Shown: positions 55,445 to 62,705 of the stretch, in pieces | How the letters are laid out: each line of letters starts with the position of its first letter | Position numbering within the stretch: position 1 is the first letter of the stretch | Assembly (NCBI RefSeq): GCF_016653615.1 | Contig: NZ_CP067393.1 | Coordinates: forward strand, 682,001-746,000 | Source of the DNA: Entomomonas asaccharolytica | Lineage (GTDB): Bacteria > Pseudomonadota > Gammaproteobacteria > Pseudomonadales > Pseudomonadaceae | Direction: 5' to 3' | Length of the DNA stretch: 64,000 nucleotides | Program-made: the position numbers and the translations under genes | The notes under the pieces: model-generated | What the model saw: only the letters and a program-made list of their open reading frames with translations | Databases searched by the model: none | What the model was told of the DNA's origin: nothing

Positions 55445-56832
55445 TGGCACTCTCTATCTACAATACACTTAGTAAAACCAAACAGCCTTTTAAACCATTA
55501 AAAGATAACCAAGTGCGTATGTATGTATGTGGTATGACAGTCTATGACTACTGCCATATAGGCCATGCAAGAGTAATGGTAGCCTTTGATGTAGTCACCC
55601 GTTGGTTACGCTACCTAGGCTATGATGTAACCTATGTACGTAATATCACAGATATTGACGATAAAATTATCAACCGTGCTCATGAAAATGGTGAACCCTT
55701 TACAGCATTAACCGCCCGTATGATTGATGCCATGCACGAGGATGAAGCCAAACTCAGTGTATTACCACCAGATATAGAGCCACGTGCTACCGACTATATT
55801 GAGGGTATGCATAAAATGATTGGCAATTTAGTGGAAAAAGATTACGCCTATGCCGCCAACAATGGCGATGTCTATTACCGTGTGGGTAAATTTAAAGACT
55901 ATGGCAAACTCTCTCGCAAAAAAGTAGAAGATTTACGCAGTGGTGCAAGGGTAGAAGTAGACGAAGCTAAACAAGACCCAGTCGACTTTGTACTTTGGAA
56001 AGGCGCTAAAGCAGGTGAACCCAGTTGGACATCCCCTTGGGGAGAAGGTCGCCCAGGTTGGCATATTGAATGTTCAGTAATGTCTACCTGCTGTCTAGGG
56101 GAAACCTTTGATATACATGGCGGTGGCCCTGATCTAGTATTCCCTCACCATGAAAATGAAATCGCTCAAAGCGAAGCAGCCACAGGTAAAACCTATGCTG
56201 AAACATGGATGCATGCAGGAGCAGTGCGAGTAGATGGCGAGAAAATGTCTAAATCACTAGGCAACTTCTTTACCATTCGCGAAGTGCTAGCAAAATACCC
56301 TGCCGAAGTCGTGCGCTATCTACTAGTCGCTAGCCATTACCGTAGCCCAATCAACTACTCAGAAGATAACCTAAAAGAAGCCCGTGGCGCATTAGAGCGT
56401 TTCTATTTAGCACTAAAAGGCTTACCAGAAGCACAACCTGCTGGCGGTGAAGCCTATATAGAACGCTTTACTAACGCCATGAATGACGACTTTAATACCC
56501 CAGAAGCCTGTTCAGTACTGTTTGATATGGTGCGCGAAATTAACCGCCTAAAAGATAATGATCTACAAGCAGCGGCTGGTCTAGCTGCGCAACTAAAACA
56601 ACTAGCTGGTTTACTAGGTATATTACAATTATCAGCCGATGACTTCTTACAAGGTACAACCGCTAATACCGATGTAGATGTGGCTAAGATTGAAGCACTT
56701 ATTAATGCTCGCCTAGAAGCTCGCGCCAATAAAAACTGGGCAGAGTCCGACCGTATTCGTGATGAACTTACCACGATGGGAGTAATTATCGAAGATGGTA
56801 AAGGCGGCACTACTTGGCGGATGGGGAGTTAG
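55444..56832 (+). CDS. cysS: cysteinyl-tRNA synthetase
   Basis: Class Ia synthetase, 462 aa. Visible are the zinc/HIGH region [31 protein letters not shown], the zinc ligands [10 protein letters not shown] and [27 protein letters not shown] and a C-terminal helical anticodon-binding domain ending GTTWRMGS. The ATG at 55444 overlaps the glnS stop (TAATG), so the two are coupled; an ATG four codons upstream would fall inside glnS. An 11-bp hairpin follows the stop codon. Confidence 0.97.
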   Translation: MALSIYNTLSKTKQPFKPLKDNQVRMYVCGMTVYDYCHIGHARVMVAFDVVTRWLRYLGYDVTYVRNITDIDDKIINRAHENGEPFTALTARMIDAMHEDEAKLSVLPPDIEPRATDYIEGMHKMIGNLVEKDYAYAANNGDVYYRVGKFKDYGKLSRKKVEDLRSGARVEVDEAKQDPVDFVLWKGAKAGEPSWTSPWGEGRPGWHIECSVMSTCCLGETFDIHGGGPDLVFPHHENEIAQSEAATGKTYAETWMHAGAVRVDGEKMSKSLGNFFTIREVLAKYPAEVVRYLLVASHYRSPINYSEDNLKEARGALERFYLALKGLPEAQPAGGEAYIERFTNAMNDDFNTPEACSVLFDMVREINRLKDNDLQAAAGLAAQLKQLAGLLGILQLSADDFLQGTTANTDVDVAKIEALINARLEARANKNWAESDRIRDELTTMGVIIEDGKGGTTWRMGS

Positions 56833-56841
56833 CTTATTTGG

Positions 56842-56872
56842 TATGATGAGGGATGGGATAGCCCTCATCATA
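56842..56872. terminator. hairpin between cysS and the ATPase gene
   Basis: TATGATGAGGG and CCCTCATCATA form a perfect 11-bp stem with a 9-base loop between convergent genes. No T run is present on either side, so termination strength is uncertain. Confidence 0.6.
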
Positions 56873-56880
56873 TATTAAAG

Positions 56881-58518
56881 TTATTTTTCTTGGTATATAT
56901 CATTATATAATGTATTAAATAATGTTCTCGTGAAGTCCATAGCCTTAGAATCTTTTGTTAGGCAAGTAAGCAGGCATTGTTCATAATCTTTTCTATTACT
57001 GAATTTTAGTGATGATGCGATTAAGTCTAATGCTCTTGTTTCACGTAACGGATATTGAGTAATTAATAATTCTATATTTTGTTGTTGAATAGCATCATCT
57101 ATAATTTTTTCTTCATTAGTATAGTAGGAAGGTACATCAATTGATTTAGTAGCATATTCTTTGTCCCAAGCTATATTTTTTTTTGTAGGTTTTAATTTTT
57201 CAAACTCATTTCTGATTTTTTTCTCAGCAACTCTTTTGATTAAATAATCCTTACTTTCTTTGACTGCTTTAATGGTGAGTTTTTTTGCCTCTTCTAATGA
57301 TATACTCGAATCTGAGTTATCTAATTCTGATCGAAATTTAGCAACTATCTTTTGTAGTTTAGGGTGGTAATAAATAGATTCTATAGTATGTACATTTAAG
57401 GCATAAATTCCCTTTTCTTTGAATTCTTCAATTTCATTCTGCGGCCTTCTATCATGGTCTATAATACCAAAAGCTTTTATCCAATTAAGTCCTTCTGTGT
57501 CTCTTATAGCGTTTACAGAATGTATAACATCTATACAAGATATCTTAGGAATGATTGAAGTATTAGGAAAAATTAAACTGTATAGAGGTTTATCTAAGCT
57601 TTCTTGATTATTACCTTCAATAAAAATGATTTTTTCTCTTGCTCCTAAGATGTCTTGTTTTATTGTATCTTCTATTTCAATTGTTGAGGATATATAATTT
57701 GCATGCCATTTTATAACATCTTTATTTTGTTCTTTTTGGTAAGTACAATTTCTAATTAAAAGAATAGATGAAAACTTATTGTCTGATGGAAGAGTAATAT
57801 CATGAGTAGATATTACAAATGAACAATCAGGGCGCTGCTCAAATAAATTTGCTAACAAAGGTGTAATAATTGAACGATGTAAGTGTCGTTCAGGTTCATC
57901 TATAAGTAATATGGCATTTTCTGGGGCTGTTAATATTTCAGCAGCTAACAAAATGGCATTACGTTCACCATCAGAAAGTTTAGCAATACTATATAAAGCA
58001 TTATGGTTAATTTTTCTAGCGAAAAGGTTGCTCCCATTCAGATCAATTGTTACAGGAATGTTAGATAGTTGTAATAGATCATTAATTAATTGAAGTTTGC
58101 TTATAGTATTTGTTGCAATCTTTTTAGCGTTATTTAGGTCATTTTCTTTTACTGCCTTACTAATTTCTCTATCGTATTTATGTTCAGCTTCCACGAGATC
58201 ATAAAGTGCTAATTGCGGCCTCTCTCCGTCAAAATCTATTTTCCATCTTCTATCCTCCCATGTACTTCTATCCATTATATCTTTTTTATAGGTTTTAACT
58301 TGAGAAGGTGAAAGATTTAAATTTTCTGAGTTGAGCCATGTACGACGGATAGCTGAAATACGATATGCATTGTTTTTATGATCTTGATTAAACTTATATA
58401 GTAGACTGGACTTACCAGTACCATTTGCTCCCAAGATATATAATATCTTCCCTGAGTCTAAATCGATTTCTAGTGGGGTTTCTGAATCAATTAGTGGAAT
58501 AGATAATATAAAGCGCAT
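56881..58518 (-). CDS. ABC-type ATPase with C-terminal TOPRIM/DUF4435-like domain, candidate defence protein
   Basis: 545 aa. N-terminal SMC/OLD-like ATPase: Walker A GANGTGKSS at 30-38, a helical insertion (about 105-150), signature LSDGER at 181-186, Walker B AILLIDEPE at 202-210 and the switch histidine in ISTHD (239). The C-terminal half begins with a TOPRIM-like strand (KIIFIEGNNQES, Glu301) and an acidic pair GIIDHDRR (Asp354, Asp356), as in DUF4435/OLD nuclease domains. This combination occurs in OLD-family nucleases and in PARIS (AriA ATPase, AriB DUF4435), including reported single-chain forms. It is the only gene in its unit, AT rich, between housekeeping cysS and a small structured-RNA locus. 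Function is inferred; no partner gene is adjacent. Confidence 0.75.
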   Translation of the reverse strand: MRFILSIPLIDSETPLEIDLDSGKILYILGANGTGKSSLLYKFNQDHKNNAYRISAIRRTWLNSENLNLSPSQVKTYKKDIMDRSTWEDRRWKIDFDGERPQLALYDLVEAEHKYDREISKAVKENDLNNAKKIATNTISKLQLINDLLQLSNIPVTIDLNGSNLFARKINHNALYSIAKLSDGERNAILLAAEILTAPENAILLIDEPERHLHRSIITPLLANLFEQRPDCSFVISTHDITLPSDNKFSSILLIRNCTYQKEQNKDVIKWHANYISSTIEIEDTIKQDILGAREKIIFIEGNNQESLDKPLYSLIFPNTSIIPKISCIDVIHSVNAIRDTEGLNWIKAFGIIDHDRRPQNEIEEFKEKGIYALNVHTIESIYYHPKLQKIVAKFRSELDNSDSSISLEEAKKLTIKAVKESKDYLIKRVAEKKIRNEFEKLKPTKKNIAWDKEYATKSIDVPSYYTNEEKIIDDAIQQQNIELLITQYPLRETRALDLIASSLKFSNRKDYEQCLLTCLTKDSKAMDFTRTLFNTLYNDIYQEK

Positions 58519-58580
58519 ATTAAAATCCTTTTACTTAATACATGATAAATAAGTTACCATTCTAGTTTTTAATGATTAAG

Positions 58581-58601
58581 AAGGCTAGCAACGCTAGCCT
58601 T
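58581..58601 (-). terminator. terminator of the short ORF locus
   Basis: AAGGCTAGC and GCTAGCCTT form a 9-bp stem with a 3-base loop, immediately after the stop codon of the minus-strand short ORF. It is followed on that strand by CTTAATCATT. On the plus strand seven T follow instead. Confidence 0.7.
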
Positions 58602-58604
58602 TTT

Positions 58605-58895
58605 TTATTTCTGTTTTCTTAGCTCCATAGCGATAGGTTCTAGGGATTCTAGCAGGGTGGTGGCGTCGTTTAGGAGTAGAGAGGTTACAGAGGCAACGGC
58701 GGTTACGGTGCTTTCTTGGGTTTTTAGTTCGTAGAGGTTTTCTAGTAGGTTGATTACCGCGTGTAACCTAGCTGTTGCGCATTCGTAGATGGCATCTAGT
58801 GAGGCGTTGGCATCGTAATAAAGTACACTTTCACTATTGCTTTGTGAAGAGGTGTTTAGGGCGATAAAATAGGGTTGGTTGTTTTTGCTGGTCAT
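58605..58895 (-). CDS. small protein, DUF3077-like
   Basis: 96 aa from the ATG at 58895 (TSKNNQPYFIALNTSSQSNSES ...). The frame stays open upstream through a GC-rich structured segment, but CAGGAG and the ATG favour this start. The N-terminal PYFIALN motif followed by an alpha-helical body (SLDAIYECATARLHAVINLLENLYELKT; AVASVTSLLLNDATTLLESL) recalls DUF3077-type proteins of Pseudomonas, function unknown. The leader RNA upstream is strongly folded and may control it. A shrunken second copy of the locus lies at 59564-59698. Confidence 0.6.
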   Translation of the reverse strand: MTSKNNQPYFIALNTSSQSNSESVLYYDANASLDAIYECATARLHAVINLLENLYELKTQESTVTAVASVTSLLLNDATTLLESLEPIAMELRKQK

Positions 58896-58923
58896 CGGTT
58901 TTACTCCTGTATCCTTGTTTTGG

Positions 58924-59098
58924 CCTCCCGATTTAAGAGGTTGGGAGGCGGAACTGTGCACAGGTTGGCGGACCGAAAACCCAAGGAATCGGCACTTCCC
59001 GAAGGAAGTCCCGTACACAGCCCGCCATAAAAATTCAGACAGAGCCATGCCGCCCGCAGACTAGAAACCTAGTTGCGGCCTTGGGTTTAATGGGCCGC
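58924..59098 (-). ncRNA. GC-rich structured leader or antisense-type RNA, copy 1
   Basis: A GC-rich island in AT-rich DNA, read on the minus strand. Hairpins: GCGGCC/GGCCGC (59075-59098); ACTAG/CTAGT (59060-59073); a long-range stem GGCGG-G-CTGTGTAC with GTGCACAG-TT-CCGCC (59013-59026 with 58947-58961). That stem encloses ACTTCC-TTCG-GGAAGT (58994-59009, UUCG tetraloop) and a CCGA/TCGG hairpin (58973-58992). A further CCTCCC/GGGAGG pair (58924-58929, 58943-58948) overlaps the long-range stem, so the two may compete. The short ORF starts 29 bases beyond. The layout recalls C4-type phage antisense RNAs, but I cannot confirm the family. Confidence 0.65.
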
Positions 59099-59109
59099 CA
59101 AGCCCATAC

Positions 59110-59560
59110 TATAGATTTTGCTATAGCTCTTTTAGTTTAGCCTTACCTTATAAGCCTAGCAAGTTATTTTATTGATTTGTTTAGTTCGTATTTTGGCGGA
59201 TATTTTTATTTTTAGTAATTTATTTTGTTTGTAATTATGTTGGTTGATTTCTATAAGTGTATATATTTATTGATAATAAATTCAAACATGAGTTTTTATT
59301 ATGAGTGCTATGAGTTATTTAAGCTTTTTGTAATTACATTACTAGCGTTAGTATTGTAAGATACCAACATAAGCAAATAGTGATGTTTAGCTTTGCTCAT
59401 ATTGTGTATGTAAAACCGTAAGTCAATATATATATTTTAGTTTAGAAAAAAGATGGGAAGTTATTAAAGAGGGGGAGTAGTAGTTTATTTATATAAAATA
59501 CACAAAATTTCTAAGAATTATAATTTATAAAATTTAAAATAAGAATCATAAGTATGGCAA
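59110..59560. other. AT-rich intergenic region, no gene seen
   Basis: About 450 bases between the two structured RNA copies. I see no open frame with a plausible ribosome binding site, no tRNA and no repeat. A promoter for copy 1 is probably close to 59110-59160, but no clear boxes could be chosen. Confidence 0.5.
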
Positions 59561-59563
59561 AAG

Positions 59564-59583
59564 AAGGCTAGATATCTAGCCTT
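59564..59583 (-). terminator. terminator of structured RNA copy 2
   Basis: AAGGCTAGATATCTAGCCTT is a self-complementary 20-mer, followed on the minus strand by CTTTTG. It resembles the terminator of copy 1 (AAGGCTAG ... CTAGCCTTCTT). Confidence 0.75.
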
Positions 59584-59698
59584 TCTTAATTTCTCTTCTT
59601 AAGTGTTTTTCAATAAAAAATGGTGGGACTGTCTATAGTTTGGTCGCCACATACTTTCACATTTGGAACACCTTACGGTGTTTAATACACAGCCCACC
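59584..59698 (-). ncRNA. structured RNA, copy 2 (internally deleted locus)
   Basis: On the minus strand GGTGGG-GC... and TGTGTAT pair with ATAGACA-GT-CCCACC (59685-59698 with 59622-59636). This is the same long-range stem as copy 1 with similar span (77 against 80 bases). It encloses AACACC-GTAA-GGTGTT (59667-59682, GNRA tetraloop) where copy 1 has ACTTCC-TTCG-GGAAGT. After the stem the sequence jumps to CTTAAGAAGAGAAATTAAG, which matches the last codons of the short ORF of copy 1 and its terminator. The ORF body is missing, so this is a remnant or a stand-alone RNA. Confidence 0.6.
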
Positions 59699-59705
59699 GA
59701 CAGTA

Positions 59706-59981
59706 TTATAATAAAAAGTAGCGAGTTTTACACTATATATTGGTTTAATAACCACTTAGCAATAAGTATTAACTCCCCAATTTGCCATAGGCATAGTAGC
59801 TATTTGATGCTTGAAAGAAGTAACAATATTTTTTAGGACAAATATTAGTAGGTCGTGTAACTGTAGGATTGCTTTGTTTCATTGTTATATAAAGTAAGTA
59901 TTTATAATAGTATTTAGAGAGGTTGTATGTTAGCTGTCACTAAAGCGTTATGCAAAATTGTTAACGCTTTAGTGGGGGGTG
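59706..59981. other. intergenic region, no gene seen
   Basis: About 275 AT-rich bases between copy 2 and the esterase gene. No open frame with a ribosome binding site and no RNA gene was found. Confidence 0.5.
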
Positions 59982-60644
59982 TTATTTAATTAGTTTTTCA
60001 TGTAGCCATTTGGCTATATCTGATATTTCTTCATTACAGACTTCGTGCATCATTGGGTAGTCGTGCCATGAGGCGCTAATACCATTATTTTGTAAGAAGT
60101 CATAGGCGGCTTTGCCGAGGCTAATATCAACTACATTATCTTCTGTGCCATGTAGGTGCAGTGAGGGGATCGCTTGTTTACCTTCTGCAAAGGTTGTTTC
60201 TGTGGTGAAGGTAGGGGCATATGTGGAAAGCGCCAGTACGCCACCTACATTTTCAGGGTAGGCAATATAAGCTGTATGCATAACTACTGCACCGCCTTGG
60301 GAGAAACCTGCAAGGATAATGCGGTTTAGTGCTATACCTTGTTTACGTTGTGCTTCTATTAGTTCTATAACACTTTGTGCTGATTCTTCTAACTCTGTTA
60401 GGTTTATTTCTCTGGGTATTGTTAGGTTGCTAATGTCATACCATGAAGGCATGGACATTCCCATGTTTAAACTTACAGGTCTGCTTGGTGCTTGTGGCAG
60501 TATAAAACGCGTATTGCGCAGTAGTTGTTGCTGGAGTATTTGTGCTACAGGTTGAAAGTCATATTTATTGGCGCCTAAGCCATGTAGCCAAATAATAGCT
60601 GAATCAACAGGAGCAGGTGGGTCAAGAATCAAAGGTTCTAGCAT
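59982..60644 (-). CDS. carboxylesterase / phospholipase family alpha/beta hydrolase
   Basis: 220-aa serine hydrolase of the Abhydrolase_2 (carboxylesterase II, thioesterase-like) family. The sequence starts with SAIIWLHGLGANKYDFQPVAQIL (oxyanion HGLG), has the nucleophile elbow LAGFSQGGAV, the acid in LHGTEDNVV and the histidine in YPMMHEVCNEEI. PQAPSRPVSLNMGMSMPSWYDI is the family lid segment. It probably hydrolyses short acyl esters or acyl-proteins in the cytoplasm. Single-gene unit on the minus strand. Confidence 0.93.
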   Translation of the reverse strand: MLEPLILDPPAPVDSAIIWLHGLGANKYDFQPVAQILQQQLLRNTRFILPQAPSRPVSLNMGMSMPSWYDISNLTIPREINLTELEESAQSVIELIEAQRKQGIALNRIILAGFSQGGAVVMHTAYIAYPENVGGVLALSTYAPTFTTETTFAEGKQAIPSLHLHGTEDNVVDISLGKAAYDFLQNNGISASWHDYPMMHEVCNEEISDIAKWLHEKLIK

Positions 60645-60832
60645 GGTTATTATTCCAGTGTATTAGTATTGAATGGTGTTTAGCCTATCATATTTTGGTT
60701 GGCGAAGAATAGAAAGTGAATGTTATAGACTAAGGTAGTGAGGATGTTAAAAAGAATGAACTTTATAATGGGGAGTATATCGAAAGAAATGCAGTTAGAT
60801 TAAGTATATTTTTTATTAAAGGGGTATTACCT

Positions 60833-61054
60833 ATGAAATTGAAAGCATTAATTGCTTTATTATTAGTTGGAAGTTTAGGTGTTTTAGCAGGTTGTTCAAC
60901 ACCCTCTGTTATTACATTAAAAGACGGTCGTCAAATTCAAACAACTGACAAACCAAAATTAGATGCTGATGCAGGTTTCTATAGATTCCAACAATTAGAT
61001 GGTAAAGACAACACTATTAATAAAGATGATGTTTTAACTATTAAAGAATTATAA
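60833..61054 (+). CDS. YgdI/YgdR family lipoprotein
   Basis: 73-aa lipoprotein. Signal peptide with lipobox LGVLAGC (Cys21) and a mature part SVITLKDGRQIQTTDKPKLDADAGFYRFQQLDGKDNTINKDDVLTIKEL. The pattern ITLKDGRxIxTxDxPxxDxxxGFYxFxxxDGKxxxINKDDVxxI defines the small SH3-like YgdI/YgdR family of Gram-negative bacteria; function unknown. AAGGGG precedes the ATG, and a terminator hairpin follows 12 bases after the stop codon. Confidence 0.95.
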   Translation: MKLKALIALLLVGSLGVLAGCSTPSVITLKDGRQIQTTDKPKLDADAGFYRFQQLDGKDNTINKDDVLTIKEL

Positions 61055-61065
61055 GTTCAAATATA

Positions 61066-61106
61066 AGCCACACAGGTATTTTCTGTATTTGTGTGGTTTT
61101 ATTTTT
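61066..61106 (+). terminator. terminator after the YgdI/YgdR gene
   Basis: CCACACA and TGTGTGG form a 7-bp stem with inner pairing in the loop, followed by TTTTATTTTT. Confidence 0.8.
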
Positions 61107-61272
61107 CCCTCTATATCAGTTAGTTTATATAATTAAAATTATTAGTTAATGTATATAAAAACTGACTTCTCTCTATAAAACTTGTAATTATTACAAAGTT
61201 TAATTGTACCTGTATTTATTAATCAGTTAAATTATTACATCTTTTTATAACAATAAGTGCATGGGAGTCTAT

Positions 61273-62688
61273 GTGATAAAAAAAATCCTAATTGCTAATA
61301 GGGGAGAGATCGCTGTACGGATTATCAGAGCCTGTGCCGAAATGGGCATTGGTTCGGTAGCTGTTTATAGTGAGGCTGATCGTCATGCATTGCACGTAAA
61401 ACGTGCTGATGAGGCTTATAATATTGGCGAAGAACCTTTAGAAGGTTATTTAAATCCCCAAAAATTAGTTGATCTTGCAGTTGAAGCTGGTTGTGATGCA
61501 TTACACCCAGGGTATGGCTTTTTATCAGAAAATCCTGAGTTAGCTAGATGCTGTGCGGCAAAGGGAATCCGTTTTATTGGCCCTTCGCCTGAGGTTATTC
61601 AGCTAATGGGCGATAAAACCCAAGCGCGTAATGCTATGATTAAAGCTGGTGTTCCTTGTACCCCTGGTACAGAGGGTAATCTTAAGGATGTAGATGAGGC
61701 TTTAAGGGAAGCTGAAAGGGTTGGCTATCCAATTATGTTAAAGGCAACCTCTGGTGGTGGTGGGCGAGGTATTCGTCGCTGTAATAACCCTGAGGAGTTA
61801 AAGCAAAATTATTCTCGCGTAATTTCTGAAGCTACGAAAGCCTTTGGTAGTGCTGAGGTGTTTTTAGAGAAATGCATTATTAATCCTTGTCATATTGAAG
61901 TACAAATTTTGGCTGATAGCCATGGCAATGTGATTCATTTATATGAGCGCGATTGTTCGATTCAACGTCGTAATCAGAAGTTGATTGAGATAGCGCCTAG
62001 CCCTCAGTTATTAGAAGCACAACGCCAATATATTGGTGGCTTAGCGGTGCGTGCTGCGCAGGCAGTAGGCTATGAAAATGCAGGCACAGTGGAGTTTTTG
62101 CTGTCAGATAACAATTTCTATTTTATGGAAATGAATACCCGTGTTCAGGTAGAGCATACTATTACTGAAGAAATTACGGGTATTGATATTGTCAGAGAGC
62201 AAATTAGAATTGCTGCTGGTGAACCTTTATCGGTTAGGCAGGAAGATGTTAAGTTTAGAGGTTATGCCTTGCAGTTCCGTATTAATGCGGAAGACCCGAA
62301 AAATAATTTCTTACCAACCTTTGGTAGAGTAAGCCATTATTATGCGCCTGGTGGCCCTGGTGTAAGAACAGATACAGCTATTTATACAGGCTATACTGTG
62401 CCACCTTATTATGACTCGATGTGTCTTAAATTAGTGGTGTGGGCGTTAACTTGGGAAGAGGCTGTTAATAGGGGCGCACGTGCTTTAGATGATATGCGCT
62501 TGCAAGGGGTTAAAACCACAGCCACTTATTACCAAGAAATTTTAAAACACCCTGATTTTAGATCAGGCCATTTTAATACTAGCTTTGTTGATTCTCATCC
62601 TGAGTTGAGTGAATACTCAAGTAAACGCAGACCTGAAGAATTAGCAATAGCAATCTCTGCAGCTATTGCTGCTTATACTGGTTTATAA
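61273..62688 (+). CDS. pycA: pyruvate carboxylase subunit A (biotin carboxylase)
   Basis: 471-aa biotin carboxylase subunit of the two-subunit pyruvate carboxylase of Pseudomonas-type bacteria. It carboxylates biotin with ATP and bicarbonate. Visible are IKKILIANRGEIAVRIIRAC, DALHPGYGFLSENPELA, the glycine-rich ATP loop KATSGGGGRGIR, FLEKCIINPCHIEVQIL, YERDCSIQRRNQKLIE and the metal/active-site FMEMNTRVQVEHTITE. The GTG at 61273 follows GGGAG with 5 bases spacing and gives the expected N terminus; the ATG at 61261 overlaps that site. oadA begins 17 bases after the stop codon. Confidence 0.93.
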   Translation: MIKKILIANRGEIAVRIIRACAEMGIGSVAVYSEADRHALHVKRADEAYNIGEEPLEGYLNPQKLVDLAVEAGCDALHPGYGFLSENPELARCCAAKGIRFIGPSPEVIQLMGDKTQARNAMIKAGVPCTPGTEGNLKDVDEALREAERVGYPIMLKATSGGGGRGIRRCNNPEELKQNYSRVISEATKAFGSAEVFLEKCIINPCHIEVQILADSHGNVIHLYERDCSIQRRNQKLIEIAPSPQLLEAQRQYIGGLAVRAAQAVGYENAGTVEFLLSDNNFYFMEMNTRVQVEHTITEEITGIDIVREQIRIAAGEPLSVRQEDVKFRGYALQFRINAEDPKNNFLPTFGRVSHYYAPGGPGVRTDTAIYTGYTVPPYYDSMCLKLVVWALTWEEAVNRGARALDDMRLQGVKTTATYYQEILKHPDFRSGHFNTSFVDSHPELSEYSSKRRPEELAIAISAAIAAYTGL

Positions 62689-62705
62689 CAGCAAGGTAGA
62701 TATAA

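Noticed and set aside
58896-59048. Extending the short ORF upstream to 59048 (MALSEFLW ...)
   Set aside because: That stretch coincides with the folded GC-rich RNA and there is a better ribosome binding site and ATG at 58895. The apparent coding is probably a by-product of the RNA structure.
60744-60803. Possible 19-aa upstream ORF before the YgdI/YgdR gene, with GTGAGG in front
   Set aside because: Too short to support by composition, and there is no second line of evidence.
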